Below the pieces are notes generated by a model. That model was given only the letters and a program-made list of their open reading frames with translations, searched no databases and had not been told where the DNA came from. Positions 9,708-19,263 of a DNA stretch of 64,000 bases are shown piece after piece. The first letter of the stretch is position 1. Every line of letters starts with the position of its first letter. The translations under genes and the position numbers were made by a program. This DNA is from Paracoccus chinensis (GTDB lineage: Bacteria > Pseudomonadota > Alphaproteobacteria > Rhodobacterales > Rhodobacteraceae), in contig NZ_FNGE01000009.1 in assembly GCF_900102885.1 (NCBI RefSeq), positions 90,948 through 154,947 on the forward strand, given 5' to 3'.

Positions 9708-10904
9708 ATGGCGGGTTTCTGGACCGGGCTGGTTCACGGCACGCTGGTATGCGGCGCGACGCTGGCCGTGCTGTCGCTGGCCTTTCCCCGCAGTGGGGAG
9801 GAGCAGGACGCGACTGTGCCACAGGGGCAGGCCTCCGCGCCCCAGCCAAGGGAACAGGCGTCTTTGCCTGCGGCGCAACCGCAGGCCCCGGCACCGGAGG
9901 CCGCTCTGACGCCCGCACCGTCATCTGCAGTTACAGCGGCGGTGCCCTCGCGTGGTCCGGCGCTGGACGGGGCCGCTGCTGGCCCGGAAGTGGACGACGC
10001 TCCTGCCGCTGCCGAGACTGAGCGCCCCGCGCTGCAACCGCTGCCCGATCCCATCGGCTCGGATTTCCGCCGGGGCTCGGATGACCCGCCACGCGCCCCG
10101 GCCGCCTCTCCCGCGCCCCCGCCGGGCGAGGCCCCGCGCAGCCTTGCCGCCGGGCCGGAGCCCGCGCCCGCGCCTGCCGCGATCCCCGCCGAGAACCCGC
10201 GCGTGCTGGTCGCGCCCGCCGCCCCCGCCGGGATCGGCCTTCCCGCCGAGCCCGAGCCGCTCGACCGGCCGCAGATGGAAACGCCCGTGACGCCCGCCCA
10301 GCCTGGCCGCGTCGCCGATGCCGCGCAGGATGCGCTGCCCCGGCCCAGCCGGCCCGAGCCGGTGGCGGCCATGGAGGCTGCGCCCGTGCTTGGTGGCGCC
10401 GATGCCGGGGCGGACGAGGCCACGCGCACTGAAGAGCCGGCCCCCGAAACGGCCCTTGCCGCACAGGATCAGGAGCCCGCAGCCGATGCCCCCCGCGACG
10501 CGGTCAGCACGGTGACGGCGGACCCGCAGCGCCCCGAGGCGCCGGAAGCGCCATCTGACCTTGCGGCCTTCACGCAGCCCGACAGCGCAGCCGCAACCGC
10601 GCCCCTTAACACCGAGGCGCCGCAACAGCCCTCCGGCCCCTCCGAGGACCGCTCGGCCGCGATTGACAGCCTCCAGCGCCGGGATGACGCGTCCGCCGCG
10701 AACCGCCCCGCCGCAACCGAAGCCCGCGTTTCGGCTGCCACGCCTTCCGCGAACCGCGCGCCCCGGCCCGCGCCCGACCTTTCGATTCCGCAGGCCTTCG
10801 TCGCGCCCGGCGCCTCGCGCATGGCCCCTGCCTTGCCCCAGCCCGCCGGCGGGACCCCGCCCGCACCCGACCTGTCCGACCTGAAACCCGGAGCTTCCCG
10901 CTGA
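9708..10904 (+). CDS. Pro/Ala-rich membrane-anchored protein, possibly a YibQ-type protein lacking its enzymatic domain
   Basis: The 398-residue product starts with a membrane anchor (residues 4-26, WTGLVHGTLVCGATLAVLS) followed by almost 370 residues of low-complexity Pro, Ala and Glu-rich sequence and no folded domain that I can recognise. The anchor and linker resemble the N-terminal half of rhodobacterial divergent polysaccharide deacetylases (YibQ), a gene known within the Rhodobacter trpE-trpGDC cluster. Here the deacetylase domain is absent and the ORF ends cleanly at TGA, overlapping the next start by one base (TGATG). The function is unknown; a truncated YibQ is inference. Confidence 0.7.
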   Translation: MAGFWTGLVHGTLVCGATLAVLSLAFPRSGEEQDATVPQGQASAPQPREQASLPAAQPQAPAPEAALTPAPSSAVTAAVPSRGPALDGAAAGPEVDDAPAAAETERPALQPLPDPIGSDFRRGSDDPPRAPAASPAPPPGEAPRSLAAGPEPAPAPAAIPAENPRVLVAPAAPAGIGLPAEPEPLDRPQMETPVTPAQPGRVADAAQDALPRPSRPEPVAAMEAAPVLGGADAGADEATRTEEPAPETALAAQDQEPAADAPRDAVSTVTADPQRPEAPEAPSDLAAFTQPDSAAATAPLNTEAPQQPSGPSEDRSAAIDSLQRRDDASAANRPAATEARVSAATPSANRAPRPAPDLSIPQAFVAPGASRMAPALPQPAGGTPPAPDLSDLKPGASR

Positions 10905-12079
10905 TGCTGCCCCTGAACCCCGACCTCGCCGCTACCTTCCGTCCCCCGGTGATGGAGGCGCGGCGATGGCTGCAGGGGCTTGCGCCCGACCCGCAGCGCC
11001 CGCTGATCAACGTCAGCCAGGCCGCGCCCATCGATCCGCCGCCCGAAGGGCTGCGCCGCGCCATCGCCGAGGCCGCGCTGACCCAGGCCGAGGCACATCT
11101 GTATGGTCCTGTCCTGGGCAACGGCGAGCTGCGCGAGGCAGTCGCCGTCGAATGGAACCGTGCTTACGGCGCGGGCCTGACGGCCGGCAACGTCGCCATC
11201 ACCCAAGGCTGCAACCAGGCCTTCTGCGCGGCCATTGCCTCGGTCGCGCGGGCTGGGGACGAGGTCATCATCCCTGTGCCGTGGTACTTCAATCACAAGA
11301 TGTGGCTGGACATGCAGGGCATCCGGGCGGTGCCGCTGTCCTGCGGGCCGGGGATGGTGCCCGACCCGCAGGCTGCAGCCGCGCTTGTCACGCCGCGCAC
11401 CCGCGCGCTGGTGCTGGTCAGCCCCAACAACCCTTCGGGCGCGGAATATCCGGCCGAGGTGGTGCGCGGCTTCTTCGACATCGCCCGCGCGCGCGGCCTG
11501 GCCCTGATCCTCGACGAAACCTACCGCGACTTCGATTCGCGGGAGGGCGCGCCGCATGACCTGTTTGCCGACCCCGAGTGGGGCGACACGCTGATCCAGC
11601 TTTATTCCTTTTCCAAGGCCTATCGCCTGACGGGGCACCGGGTCGGCGCGCTTGTCGCCGGGGCCGAGCGGCAGGCAGAGGTGGAGAAGGTGCTGGACAC
11701 GCTGGCCATCTGCGCCTCGCAACTCGGGCAGATCGGCGCCTTGTGGGGGATGCGGAACCTGGGGGACTGGCTTGCGGGCGAACGCGCCGAGATCCTGCGC
11801 CGCCGCGATGCAATGGCCCGCGCGATGGCCGGGCTGGACGGCTGGCGGCTGAAGGGTTGCGGCGCCTATTTCGCCTGGGCCGAACATCCCTTCGCAGAAA
11901 GCTCGGCCACGCTGGCGCCGAGGCTCGTGCGCGAGGCGGGCGTCCTTCTGCTGCCGGGCACCATGTTCATGCCCGAGGGCGACACGGACGGTCCGCGCCA
12001 TGTCCGCATCGCTTTTGCCAACGTGGACGGGGGCGGCATCGCCTCGCTGGCGGACCGGCTGGCCGCCTTTCGGGGGTAA
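10904..12079 (+). CDS. Class I/II pyridoxal-phosphate aminotransferase
   Basis: The 391-residue enzyme belongs to fold type I aminotransferases. It has the conserved SPNNPSG segment near residue 174, the ILDETYRDF block near 202 and the Schiff-base lysine in YSFSKAYRLTGHRVG near 237. The substrate cannot be read from sequence; aspartate- or aromatic-type aminotransferases are the nearest class. The start overlaps the preceding stop by one base, so it is co-translated with the Pro-rich protein. A start further inside is not needed. Confidence 0.88.
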   Translation: MLPLNPDLAATFRPPVMEARRWLQGLAPDPQRPLINVSQAAPIDPPPEGLRRAIAEAALTQAEAHLYGPVLGNGELREAVAVEWNRAYGAGLTAGNVAITQGCNQAFCAAIASVARAGDEVIIPVPWYFNHKMWLDMQGIRAVPLSCGPGMVPDPQAAAALVTPRTRALVLVSPNNPSGAEYPAEVVRGFFDIARARGLALILDETYRDFDSREGAPHDLFADPEWGDTLIQLYSFSKAYRLTGHRVGALVAGAERQAEVEKVLDTLAICASQLGQIGALWGMRNLGDWLAGERAEILRRRDAMARAMAGLDGWRLKGCGAYFAWAEHPFAESSATLAPRLVREAGVLLLPGTMFMPEGDTDGPRHVRIAFANVDGGGIASLADRLAAFRG

Positions 12080-12159
12080 GGCCCGCTGCGGCCTTGCCGG
12101 ATGGCAGGCCCGGCCCTAAACACGCCGGGCCGAGACTGCACCAGACAAAGGAACAGCAG

Positions 12160-14046
12160 ATGACCAGCTTGCGGACCAAGGGCAAATCCACGGTGGTCTG
12201 GCTGCTGATGGGGATGCTGCTCCTGGGCCTGGGCGGCTTCGGGATCACCAATTTCTCCGGCACCGGCACGGCCTCGATCGGCGCCGTCGGCGACACCGAG
12301 ATCAGCGCCGACGACTACCTGCGCGGCATCCGCTCCGAGATCCAAGGCTTTGCCGCGCAGACCGGCCAGAATCTGACCCCCGAGCAGGCCCGCACCTTCG
12401 GGATCCCCCAGACCGTGCAGGCGCGCCTGTTCACTGCCGCCGCGCTGGAGGAGGAAGCCCGCCGCATCGGCCTGTCCGTGGGCGACGAAACCGTGCTGCG
12501 CGACCTGACGGCGGCCCCCGGCTTCCAGACCACGGGGGGCCAGTTCGACCCCGCCCGCTACCAGGATGTGCTGCGCCAGGAAGGCCTGCGCCCGGCCGAG
12601 TTCGAGGAGGACGTCCGCATGGACGCTGCTCGCCTGATCCTGCAGCGCGCCGTGATCGGCGGCGTGACCGCGCCCCCGACGTTGCTCGAGAGCACTGCCG
12701 CCTGGATTCTCGAAAAACGCGACTTTTCCTGGGACGAGCTGACCGCCGAGGACTTGGCTGCCCCCGTCACCGCCCCGGACGACGAGACGCTGACGGCCTG
12801 GCACAAGGCCAACGCCGACCGCTTCACCGCGCCCGAGGTGCGGCGCATCACCTATGCCTGGCTGACGCCCGAGATGCTGGAAGCGTCCGTCGAACTGGAC
12901 GAAACCGCGCTGCGTAACCTGTATCAGGAGCGCATCGCCGAGTTCCAGCAGCCCGAGCGCCGCATGGTGGAGAGGCTAGTTTATGAAAGCGAGGAGGCTG
13001 CCGCCGCCGCCAAGGCCCGGCTCGACGCGGGGCAGGCGACGTTCGAGCAGCTTGCCGCCGAGCGCGGGCTGACGCTGTCCGATATCGACCTAGGCGAGGT
13101 GTCCGAGGCCGAGCTGGGCGCAGCGGGCGCCGCCGTCTTCGCGCTGGACCAGCCCGGCGTCGTGGGTCCGGTGCAGACCAATCTCGGACCCGCGCTGATC
13201 TCGATGAACGCGATCCTCGAACCCGTGAACATCCCCTTCGAGCAGGCCGTCGTGGACCTGCGCGCCGAGGCCGCCGCCGACCGCGCCCGCCGCGTGATCG
13301 AGGAACAGGCCGCCGACCTTGAGGACCGCATCGCGGGCGGCGCCACGCTGGAGGAACTGGCCGAGGCCACCGACATGGAGCTGGGCAGCATCGAGTTCTC
13401 GGCCGAGACGCCGTCCGAGGGCATCGCCGCCTACCAGGCCTTCCGTGAACGCGCCCGCGCCGTGACGCCCACCGACTTCCCGCAGGTCTTCCAGCTCGAC
13501 GATGGCGGGGTCTTCGCCCTGCGGCTGGACGAGGTCGTGGCCCCCGCGCTGATCCCCTTCGAGGAGGTCCGCGACGAGGTGCTGGCCGACTGGACCGCCG
13601 CCGAGACCCGGCGCGAGCTGAAGGCCCGCGCCGAGGACCGCAAGCTGCTGGTGGAATCCGCCGCGAACGGCGATCTTCCCGCCCCCGCCGAGGGCACCGA
13701 GCCCGCGCCCGCCACGACCTTCCAGGCCGCGACGGACGTCGAGCGCGACACCGGCATCGAAGGTGTGCCGCAGGCCGTCGTCGCCCAGGGCTTCCGCCTG
13801 GCCGAGCCGGGCGAGGTCGCCGTGGTCGAGGCCGAGGGTCGCGTCTTCATGATCCGGCTGGACCACATCACGTCCGCCGACCTGACCACCGAGGAAGCCG
13901 CGCCGGTCATGACCGGCGTGACCCAGCGCCTGACGGACTCGCTGCAATCCGACCTGTTCCAGGCCTATGCCCGCGCGCTTCAGGCCAGGCACGGGATCAC
14001 GCTGAACGACGGGGCGCTGGCCGCCGCCGACGCGCGGATCCAGTGA
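12160..14046 (+). CDS. ppiD: PpiD/SurA-type periplasmic peptidyl-prolyl isomerase and chaperone
   Basis: The 628-residue protein has a short cytoplasmic start (MTSLRTKGKSTVVW), one membrane span at residues 11-32 and a long periplasmic region. It begins with a SurA-N-like helical domain (residues about 40-170) and has parvulin-like segments further on. This is the domain order of PpiD, an inner-membrane-anchored folding factor for exported proteins. The open frame extends far upstream, but the ATG at 12160 follows an AAGGA ribosome site and is the only one giving the expected membrane anchor. It overlaps trpE by one base (TGATG). Confidence 0.88.
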   Translation: MTSLRTKGKSTVVWLLMGMLLLGLGGFGITNFSGTGTASIGAVGDTEISADDYLRGIRSEIQGFAAQTGQNLTPEQARTFGIPQTVQARLFTAAALEEEARRIGLSVGDETVLRDLTAAPGFQTTGGQFDPARYQDVLRQEGLRPAEFEEDVRMDAARLILQRAVIGGVTAPPTLLESTAAWILEKRDFSWDELTAEDLAAPVTAPDDETLTAWHKANADRFTAPEVRRITYAWLTPEMLEASVELDETALRNLYQERIAEFQQPERRMVERLVYESEEAAAAAKARLDAGQATFEQLAAERGLTLSDIDLGEVSEAELGAAGAAVFALDQPGVVGPVQTNLGPALISMNAILEPVNIPFEQAVVDLRAEAAADRARRVIEEQAADLEDRIAGGATLEELAEATDMELGSIEFSAETPSEGIAAYQAFRERARAVTPTDFPQVFQLDDGGVFALRLDEVVAPALIPFEEVRDEVLADWTAAETRRELKARAEDRKLLVESAANGDLPAPAEGTEPAPATTFQAATDVERDTGIEGVPQAVVAQGFRLAEPGEVAVVEAEGRVFMIRLDHITSADLTTEEAAPVMTGVTQRLTDSLQSDLFQAYARALQARHGITLNDGALAAADARIQ

Positions 14047-15548
14047 TGGAGCTGACGCCCGACTTCGCGGCCTTCGAGCGCGCCTGGGCCGAGGGCCGCA
14101 ACCAGCTTGTAACCATCCGGCTGGCCGCCGATCTCGATACGCCCGTCAGTCTGATGCTGAAGCTGGCCGAGGCTGCGCCCTTGTCCTTCATGCTGGAAAG
14201 CGTGACCGGGGGCGAAGTGCGGGGCCGCTATTCCATTGTCGGCATGAAGCCCGACCTGATCTGGGAATGCCGGGGCACGCGGGCCCGCATCAACCGGCAG
14301 GCGCGTTATTCCGACACCTTCGAGGACGACCCGCGCCCGCCGCTGGAATCCCTGCGCGCGCTGATCGCGGAAAGCCGCATCGAGATGCCCGAAGGGGTGC
14401 CAGCCAGCGGCGCGGGGCTGTTCGGCTATCTCGGTTACGACATGATCCGGCTGGTCGAGCATCTGCCGCATGTGAACCCCGATCCCATCGGCGTGCCCGA
14501 CGCCATGCTGCTGCGCCCTTCGGTCGTGGCCGTGCTGGACGGGGTGAAGGGCGAGGTGCTGCTTTGCGCCCCCGCCTGGCACGACGCGGGCGTCCCCGCG
14601 CGCGCGGCCTATGCCCAGGCCGCCGAGCGGGTGATGGAGGCGCTGCGTTCGCTCGACCGCCAGCCGGCCGAGCCCCGCGCGCTGGGCGACACCGGCACCA
14701 TCGGCGAGCCCCGGTCGAACTTCACCCGCGACGGCTATGTCGCGGCGGTGGAAAGGGCCAAGGATTACATCCGTGCGGGCGACATCTTCCAATGCGTGCC
14801 CTCGCAGCGCTGGGCCATCGACTTCCCGCTGCCGCCCTTTGCGCTCTACCGCAGCCTGCGGCGGACGAATCCTTCTCCCTTCATGTTCTTCCTGAACATG
14901 GGCGGCTTCCAGATCGTGGGCGCCAGCCCCGAGATCCTCGTCCGCGTCCGCGATGGCGAGGTGACGATCCGACCCATCGCGGGCACCCGGCCGCGCGGCG
15001 CGACTCCCGACGAGGACCGCGCCAACGAGGCGAGCCTGCTGGCCGACGAAAAGGAACTGGCCGAGCACCTGATGCTGCTGGACCTCGGCCGCAACGACGT
15101 GGGCCGGGTGGCCAAACTCGGCACCGTGCGCCCGACCGAGGAGTTCATCATCGAGCGCTATTCCCACGTCATGCACATCGTCTCGAACGTAGTGGGAGAA
15201 CTGCGCGAGGACGAGGACGCCCTTTCCGCGCTGCTGGCGGGTCTGCCCGCGGGCACCGTCAGCGGCGCCCCCAAGGTCCGCGCGATGGAGATCATAGACG
15301 AGCTGGAGCCCGAGAAGCGCGGCATCTACGGCGGCGCTATCGGCTATTTCGCGGCTAACGGCGAGATGGACATGTGCATCGCCCTGCGGACCGGCGTGGT
15401 CAAGGACGGCACGCTTTACGTCCAATCGGGCGGCGGCGTCGTCTATGACAGCGACCCCGAAGCCGAGTTCATGGAATGCGTCCACAAGTCGCGCGCCATG
15501 GTCCGCGCGGCCGAGGGCGCGGGCCGCTTCGTTCGCGGGAACGGATAG
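14046..15548 (+). CDS. trpE: Anthranilate synthase component I TrpE
   Basis: TrpE makes anthranilate from chorismate using ammonia from TrpG. The 500-residue protein has the N-terminal regulatory region with LLES-like tryptophan-site residues (FMLESV near 56), then the chorismate-binding domain: DIFQCVPSQRW near 245, PSPFMFFL near 278, IRPIAGTRPRG near 312, LDLGRNDVGRV near 345 and GTVSGAPKVRAMEIIDELE near 405. ATG 14046 overlaps the ppiD stop; a GTG one codon upstream is possible. It lies apart from trpGDC and on the opposite strand. Confidence 0.97.
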   Translation: MELTPDFAAFERAWAEGRNQLVTIRLAADLDTPVSLMLKLAEAAPLSFMLESVTGGEVRGRYSIVGMKPDLIWECRGTRARINRQARYSDTFEDDPRPPLESLRALIAESRIEMPEGVPASGAGLFGYLGYDMIRLVEHLPHVNPDPIGVPDAMLLRPSVVAVLDGVKGEVLLCAPAWHDAGVPARAAYAQAAERVMEALRSLDRQPAEPRALGDTGTIGEPRSNFTRDGYVAAVERAKDYIRAGDIFQCVPSQRWAIDFPLPPFALYRSLRRTNPSPFMFFLNMGGFQIVGASPEILVRVRDGEVTIRPIAGTRPRGATPDEDRANEASLLADEKELAEHLMLLDLGRNDVGRVAKLGTVRPTEEFIIERYSHVMHIVSNVVGELREDEDALSALLAGLPAGTVSGAPKVRAMEIIDELEPEKRGIYGGAIGYFAANGEMDMCIALRTGVVKDGTLYVQSGGGVVYDSDPEAEFMECVHKSRAMVRAAEGAGRFVRGNG

Positions 15549-15679
15549 CGCGGCGCTGGGTCGAGGCACCGGACCGGGGGCTGGCCCCCATCATCGTATA
15601 CGACGATCTCGGTATATTTGCGCAAAGAAGAACGGGGCTGCTCTCTGGAGAGCAGGCCATGCGTGGCAAACGGTAGACG

Positions 15680-15704
15680 CGCTGCGCCGGGATTCGGCGC
15701 AGCG
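15680..15704. terminator. Hairpin after trpE, candidate bidirectional terminator
   Basis: A perfect 10-bp stem (CGCTGCGCCG pairing with CGGCGCAGCG) with a five-base loop GGATT lies 131 bases after the trpE stop and 31 bases beyond the end of the convergent small gene at 15736. There is no T-run, so it may be a Rho-assisted or weak terminator. The rest of the 15549-15735 gap shows no gene. Confidence 0.45.
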
Positions 15705-15735
15705 GCAATGCTGATCTGCGCTTCCGCCCTGACGA

Positions 15736-15906
15736 TCAGCCTGCGCGGGCGGTTCGGGTCGCGCTGATCTTCGGGGAGGGCGCCGCCTCCTCCTGCTCGC
15801 GGCGGATGCGCTGGGCCTCCTCGACCCGCATCCGCGCCTTCATCAGGCCAGCCTCCTCCTCGTCGGTGTCCAGCGCCAGTTCGTAGCGGCGGATTTCCTT
15901 GGCCAT
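15736..15906 (-). CDS. Small charged protein, 56 residues, unknown function
   Basis: The reading frame begins at an ATG preceded by a strong GGGAGGA ribosome site on the reverse strand. The protein is rich in Glu, Arg and Ala, with a predicted amphipathic helix (residues about 17-42, EEEAGLMKARMRVEEAQ) and a basic C-terminal tail. It is convergent with trpE. The upstream frame is longer but has no ribosome site. No family is recognised. Confidence 0.6.
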   Translation of the reverse strand: MAKEIRRYELALDTDEEEAGLMKARMRVEEAQRIRREQEEAAPSPKISATRTARAG

Positions 15907-16014
15907 GCTTTCCTCCCTGCATGGTGGATCAGACGAACGTCCGGGGTGTTTCGCGGTTCCGGGGAACCACCCCCACGTTGTGCCGGTTCTGTCCCCATGA
16001 CAACGGAGACGATC

Positions 16015-16200
16015 ATGCCCCATCCCGAAAATCCGACCGAGCCGCGCCACGCGAACAGCGACGTCAAGCGGGGCGAGTCCGCCGATGAGCCGGCGCCGTC
16101 GCTGCAGAACGAATACACGGGCGACTCGGTGCGCGACGGCATCCCCGCGAACGGCACCCAGCCGACCGAAGCACGCGGCCCCGACGATGTCGGCGCCTGA
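16015..16200 (+). CDS. Small acidic hydrophilic protein, 61 residues, unknown function
   Basis: The chosen ATG gives the start MPHPENPTEP and follows GGAG at 16005-16008 with six bases of spacing. An ATG 18 bases upstream (15997) is possible. The peptide is hydrophilic and likely disordered, rich in Pro, Glu, Asp and Gly. It is followed after 18 bases by another small gene on the same strand, suggesting a two-gene unit ended by the hairpin at 16395. Confidence 0.55.
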   Translation: MPHPENPTEPRHANSDVKRGESADEPAPSLQNEYTGDSVRDGIPANGTQPTEARGPDDVGA

Positions 16201-16218
16201 ACCGAGAAGGAAAGTCAC

Positions 16219-16389
16219 ATGGGAAACCTTGACGCCGAAAACGTCCGCTATCAGCGCACCGAGGACGTGAGCCGCGACAATGCCGAGCGCATGAAGCGCC
16301 AGCAGACCGAGCAGGAGGCGGCGATCCGCGATCCCCAGACCAAGGAAGGCAACGTGCCCCCAGCCGACGCGGGCAAGGCCGCGGGATGA
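16219..16389 (+). CDS. Small hydrophilic protein, 56 residues, unknown function
   Basis: ATG 16219 follows AAGGA at 16207-16211. The product starts MGNLDAENVRYQRTEDVSRD and is strongly charged (Glu, Arg, Gln), probably helical in the middle and disordered at the end. It forms a unit with the 61-residue gene upstream and ends just before a strong hairpin. No function is recognised. Confidence 0.6.
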   Translation: MGNLDAENVRYQRTEDVSRDNAERMKRQQTEQEAAIRDPQTKEGNVPPADAGKAAG

Positions 16390-16394
16390 CGAAG

Positions 16395-16418
16395 AAGGCC
16401 GGGGAGATCCCCGGCCTT
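16395..16418. terminator. Bidirectional terminator between convergent genes
   Basis: A perfect 10-bp stem AAGGCCGGGG / CCCCGGCCTT with loop AGAT lies between the end of the 56-residue gene (16389) and the end of the gpt-type gene (16423). The A residues at its left base and T residues at its right base allow termination in both directions. Confidence 0.75.
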
Positions 16419-16422
16419 TCGC

Positions 16423-16947
16423 CTAGTCGCTGCCGCGGTAGGGCTCGACATATTGCAGCGCGAGGTCCCAGGGGAAGAAGATCCAGGTGTCCTGGCTAAC
16501 CTCGGTGATGTAGGTCTGGACCATCGGCTGGCCCTTGGGCTTGGCATAGACCGTCGCGAAATGCGCCTTGGGATACATCTGGCGCACGAGTTCCAGCGTG
16601 CGGCCGCTGTCCACGAGATCGTCCACGACCAGCACGCCCTCGCCGTCGCCCATCATCGCGGGGTCGGGGGCCTTCAGCACTTGCAACTCACCCTGTTCGC
16701 CCTTGCGATAGGATTTCACGCTGATCGTGTCGATGGTGCGGATGTCGAGTTCCCGGGCGACGATCATCGCCGGGACCATGCCGCCCCGCGTGATCGCCAC
16801 CACCGCGCGCCAGTCGCCGCCGCCCTGCGGGGCCTTGTCCTGCAAGCGCCAGGCCAGCGCCCGCGCGTCGCGGTGCATCTGGTCCCAGCTGACATGGAAG
16901 CCGCGTTCATGCGGCAGGCGTTCCGGGCGGCCCTCGGGGCGGGACAT
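16423..16947 (-). CDS. gpt: Xanthine(-guanine) phosphoribosyltransferase
   Basis: This purine-salvage enzyme attaches phosphoribose to xanthine or guanine. The 174-residue protein has the type I PRTase fold with the PRPP-binding loop [13 protein letters not shown] near residue 105, preceded by a flexible region with [11 protein letters not shown] near 50, and ends in a WIFFPWD motif typical of Gpt. The frame is open far upstream, but ATG 16947 follows an AAGGAG ribosome site and gives the normal family length. It is followed on the same strand by nothing and converges with the small genes. Confidence 0.93.
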   Translation of the reverse strand: MSRPEGRPERLPHERGFHVSWDQMHRDARALAWRLQDKAPQGGGDWRAVVAITRGGMVPAMIVARELDIRTIDTISVKSYRKGEQGELQVLKAPDPAMMGDGEGVLVVDDLVDSGRTLELVRQMYPKAHFATVYAKPKGQPMVQTYITEVSQDTWIFFPWDLALQYVEPYRGSD

Positions 16948-16961
16948 GGGCGAACTCCTTT

Positions 16962-17573
16962 TCAGTGGCGGAGGATCAGCGTCAGGCCAAGCGCTCCGAT
17001 CAGGGTGCCGGCGATGCGGTCGATCGCCGTCTTGGCGGCACGATAGCCGCGCCGCATGGGGCCTGTCGCCATCAGAACCGTCACGGCGGCGTAAAAGCAG
17101 ACCTCGACGGACAGCGCCACCAGATAAATGACGGCCGCGCCCGCCGTCGAAAGGGCAGGGAAGATCGTCATGATGACGCCCGCGTAGAACAGCGCGGGCT
17201 TGGGGTTGGACAGGTTCAGCGCCAGCCCCTGCCGGAAGCCTGGACCCGCGACCGACTCGCCCTCCATCGCCAGCGGGTCGGCGGCGTGGCGCCACATCTG
17301 GATGGCGATCCAGAGGAGGTAAGCGCCGCCTAGGAAGCGCAGGACCGTGTAGGACTGCGGCAGGACCCGGAACAGCACCGTCAGGCCGAAAAGCGCAAAC
17401 AGGCACCAGAAGGACGCCCCGATCGCCAGCCCCATCGCATAAGGCATCGACGCCTGCCGCCCGCGCGCGGCGGCCGAGCGGCTGGCGGCAATGATCGCAG
17501 GGCCGGGCGACAGGATCGCCACGCCCAGGGTCGTGACGAACAGTCCCAGCGCGGGCAGGGTGATCGCGGCCAT
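16962..17573 (-). CDS. LysE/RhtB-family amino acid exporter
   Basis: The 203-residue membrane protein shows six hydrophobic segments, the usual count for this exporter family, and the signature [19 protein letters not shown] near residue 23. A second conserved block, [11 protein letters not shown], is near 115. It would export amino acids or related small molecules across the inner membrane; the substrate is not predictable. The ATG at 17573 gives family length; an upstream start would overlap fabI. It lies 14 bases upstream of the gpt-type gene and 10 bases after fabI. Confidence 0.88.
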   Translation of the reverse strand: MAAITLPALGLFVTTLGVAILSPGPAIIAASRSAAARGRQASMPYAMGLAIGASFWCLFALFGLTVLFRVLPQSYTVLRFLGGAYLLWIAIQMWRHAADPLAMEGESVAGPGFRQGLALNLSNPKPALFYAGVIMTIFPALSTAGAAVIYLVALSVEVCFYAAVTVLMATGPMRRGYRAAKTAIDRIAGTLIGALGLTLILRH

Positions 17574-17583
17574 CAGCGGCGCA

Positions 17584-18426
17584 TCATTCGGCGGCCTTGC
17601 GCCCCGTGACCGCGTCGATGTCGGGCGCATCCACCGCCTTCATGCCGACGACGTGGTAACCCGCGTCAACGTGATGCGTCTCTCCCGTGACACCCGACCC
17701 CAAATCCGACAGCAGGTACAGCGCCGACTTGCCCACGTCCTCGGTGGTGACGTTCCGGCGCAGGGGCGAGTTCAGCTCGTTCCACTTGAGGATGTAGCGG
17801 AAGTCCCCGATCCCCGAGGCCGCCAGCGTCTTGATCGGACCCGCCGAGATCGCGTTCACCCGGATGCCGTCCTTGCCCAGGTCCTCGGCCAGGTAGCGGA
17901 CCGAGGCCTCGAGCGCGGCCTTCGCCACGCCCATGACGTTGTAATGCGGCATCACCCGCTCGGCCCCGTAATAGGTCATCGTCAGGACGGACCCGCCGCG
18001 CGGCATCATCGCCACCGCCCGCTGCGTCACGGCCGTGAAGGAATAGACCGAGATGTCCATCGTCATCAGGAAGTTGTCGCGCGTCGTGTCCACATAGCGG
18101 CCGCGCAGCTCTTCCTTGTCGGAAAAGCCGATGGCGTGGACGAGGAAGTCCAACTGCCCCCAGCGGTCCTTCAGCGACGCGAACAGCGCATCCACCGAGT
18201 CCATGTCCGCAACGTCGCAGGGCAGCACGATGTCCGAGCCCAGCTGCGCGGCCAGCGGCTCGACCCGCTTCTTCAGCGCCTCGCCCTGATAGGAAAAGGC
18301 GAGTTCCGCGCCTTGGTCCGCCAGCGCGCGGGCGATGCCCCACGCGATCGACTTGTCGTTGGCCAGCCCCATGATGAGGCCCCGCTTTCCCGCCATCAGA
18401 CCCGCTGCCGGGGCTTCGCTTGACAT
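17584..18426 (-). CDS. fabI: Enoyl-[acyl-carrier-protein] reductase (NADH) FabI
   Basis: FabI reduces enoyl-ACP in the last step of each fatty-acid elongation cycle and is the triclosan target. The 280-residue protein has the nucleotide-binding start KRGLIMGLANDKSIAWGIA, the HAIGFSDKEEL block near 97 and the catalytic Tyr162 and Lys169 in the Y-x6-K pattern (YNVMGVAK), followed by RVNAISAGPIKTLAASGI. The C-terminus is slightly extended relative to E. coli. It is divergent from pdxH across a 62-base gap. Confidence 0.96.
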   Translation of the reverse strand: MSSEAPAAGLMAGKRGLIMGLANDKSIAWGIARALADQGAELAFSYQGEALKKRVEPLAAQLGSDIVLPCDVADMDSVDALFASLKDRWGQLDFLVHAIGFSDKEELRGRYVDTTRDNFLMTMDISVYSFTAVTQRAVAMMPRGGSVLTMTYYGAERVMPHYNVMGVAKAALEASVRYLAEDLGKDGIRVNAISAGPIKTLAASGIGDFRYILKWNELNSPLRRNVTTEDVGKSALYLLSDLGSGVTGETHHVDAGYHVVGMKAVDAPDIDAVTGRKAAE

Positions 18427-18488
18427 GGGTCGTCCCTCGCGATTTCAACCTTTGGTGAGGATTAGGGCAAAGCCAGAGGGGCATCAAG

Positions 18489-19100
18489 ATGAGCGACCGC
18501 ACCGGCATCTTCGAAGGCGACGATCCCTTTGCCATCGCCCGCCGCTGGCTGGACGAGGCCACCCGGACCGAGCCCAACGACCCCAACGCCATCGCGCTGG
18601 CCACCGTGGATGCCGAGGGCCTGCCCGACGTCCGCATGGTCCTGCTGAAGGAAATCGAGCCCGGGCCGCGGGGCGCCTTCGTCTTCTACACGAATTATGA
18701 CAGCGCCAAGGGCCGCCAGATCTCGGAAACCGGCAAGGCCGCCTTTGTCATGCACTGGAAGTCGCTGCGCCGGCAGGTCCGGGTCCGCGGCACCGTCACC
18801 CGCGAGGAGGGGCCTCAGGCCGACGCCTATTACGCCAGCCGCGCGCTCGAATCCCGCATCGGCGCCTGGTCCAGCCGGCAGAGCCAGCCGCTGGACAGCC
18901 GGGGCACGCTGATGGCCGAGGTCGCGCGTCAAGGGTTGCGTCACGGGCTGAACCCGAAGCGGCCCCCCTTCTGGGGCGGTTTCCGCATCACGCCCGTCCA
19001 GATCGAGTTCTGGGCCGACGGTGCCTTCCGCCTGCATGACCGGTTCCGCTGGACACGGCACACGGATGAAGGTTGGGATATAGTTCGCCTGCAACCCTGA
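18489..19100 (+). CDS. pdxH: Pyridoxamine 5'-phosphate oxidase PdxH
   Basis: PdxH oxidises pyridoxamine or pyridoxine 5'-phosphate to pyridoxal phosphate using FMN. The 203-residue protein carries RMVLLKE near 56, [13 protein letters not shown] near 73, RQVRVRGTV near 101, the SRQSQPL segment near 136 and the C-terminal WDIVRLQP end that is typical for the family. ATG 18489 gives the standard length. It stands alone between divergent fabI and the cold-shock gene. Confidence 0.96.
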   Translation: MSDRTGIFEGDDPFAIARRWLDEATRTEPNDPNAIALATVDAEGLPDVRMVLLKEIEPGPRGAFVFYTNYDSAKGRQISETGKAAFVMHWKSLRRQVRVRGTVTREEGPQADAYYASRALESRIGAWSSRQSQPLDSRGTLMAEVARQGLRHGLNPKRPPFWGGFRITPVQIEFWADGAFRLHDRFRWTRHTDEGWDIVRLQP

Positions 19101-19263
19101 GATGCGACTGTTTTGAAACAATTTGGAAAGATTCTACTGAACTGACGCGGGAGCAGGGGTTTCCTCGCGGGACGGTTGTGTTACCTTGGCCGCTGCGCTC
19201 GCTCGGCGGCGCCAATCTACAACTTGGACGTGATGCCTGGCCGGGACAAACCTCGGGGCACAC

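Noticed and set aside
10000..10880. Tandem repeat array within the Pro/Ala-rich gene
   Set aside because: The sequence is compositionally biased but has no regular repeat unit.
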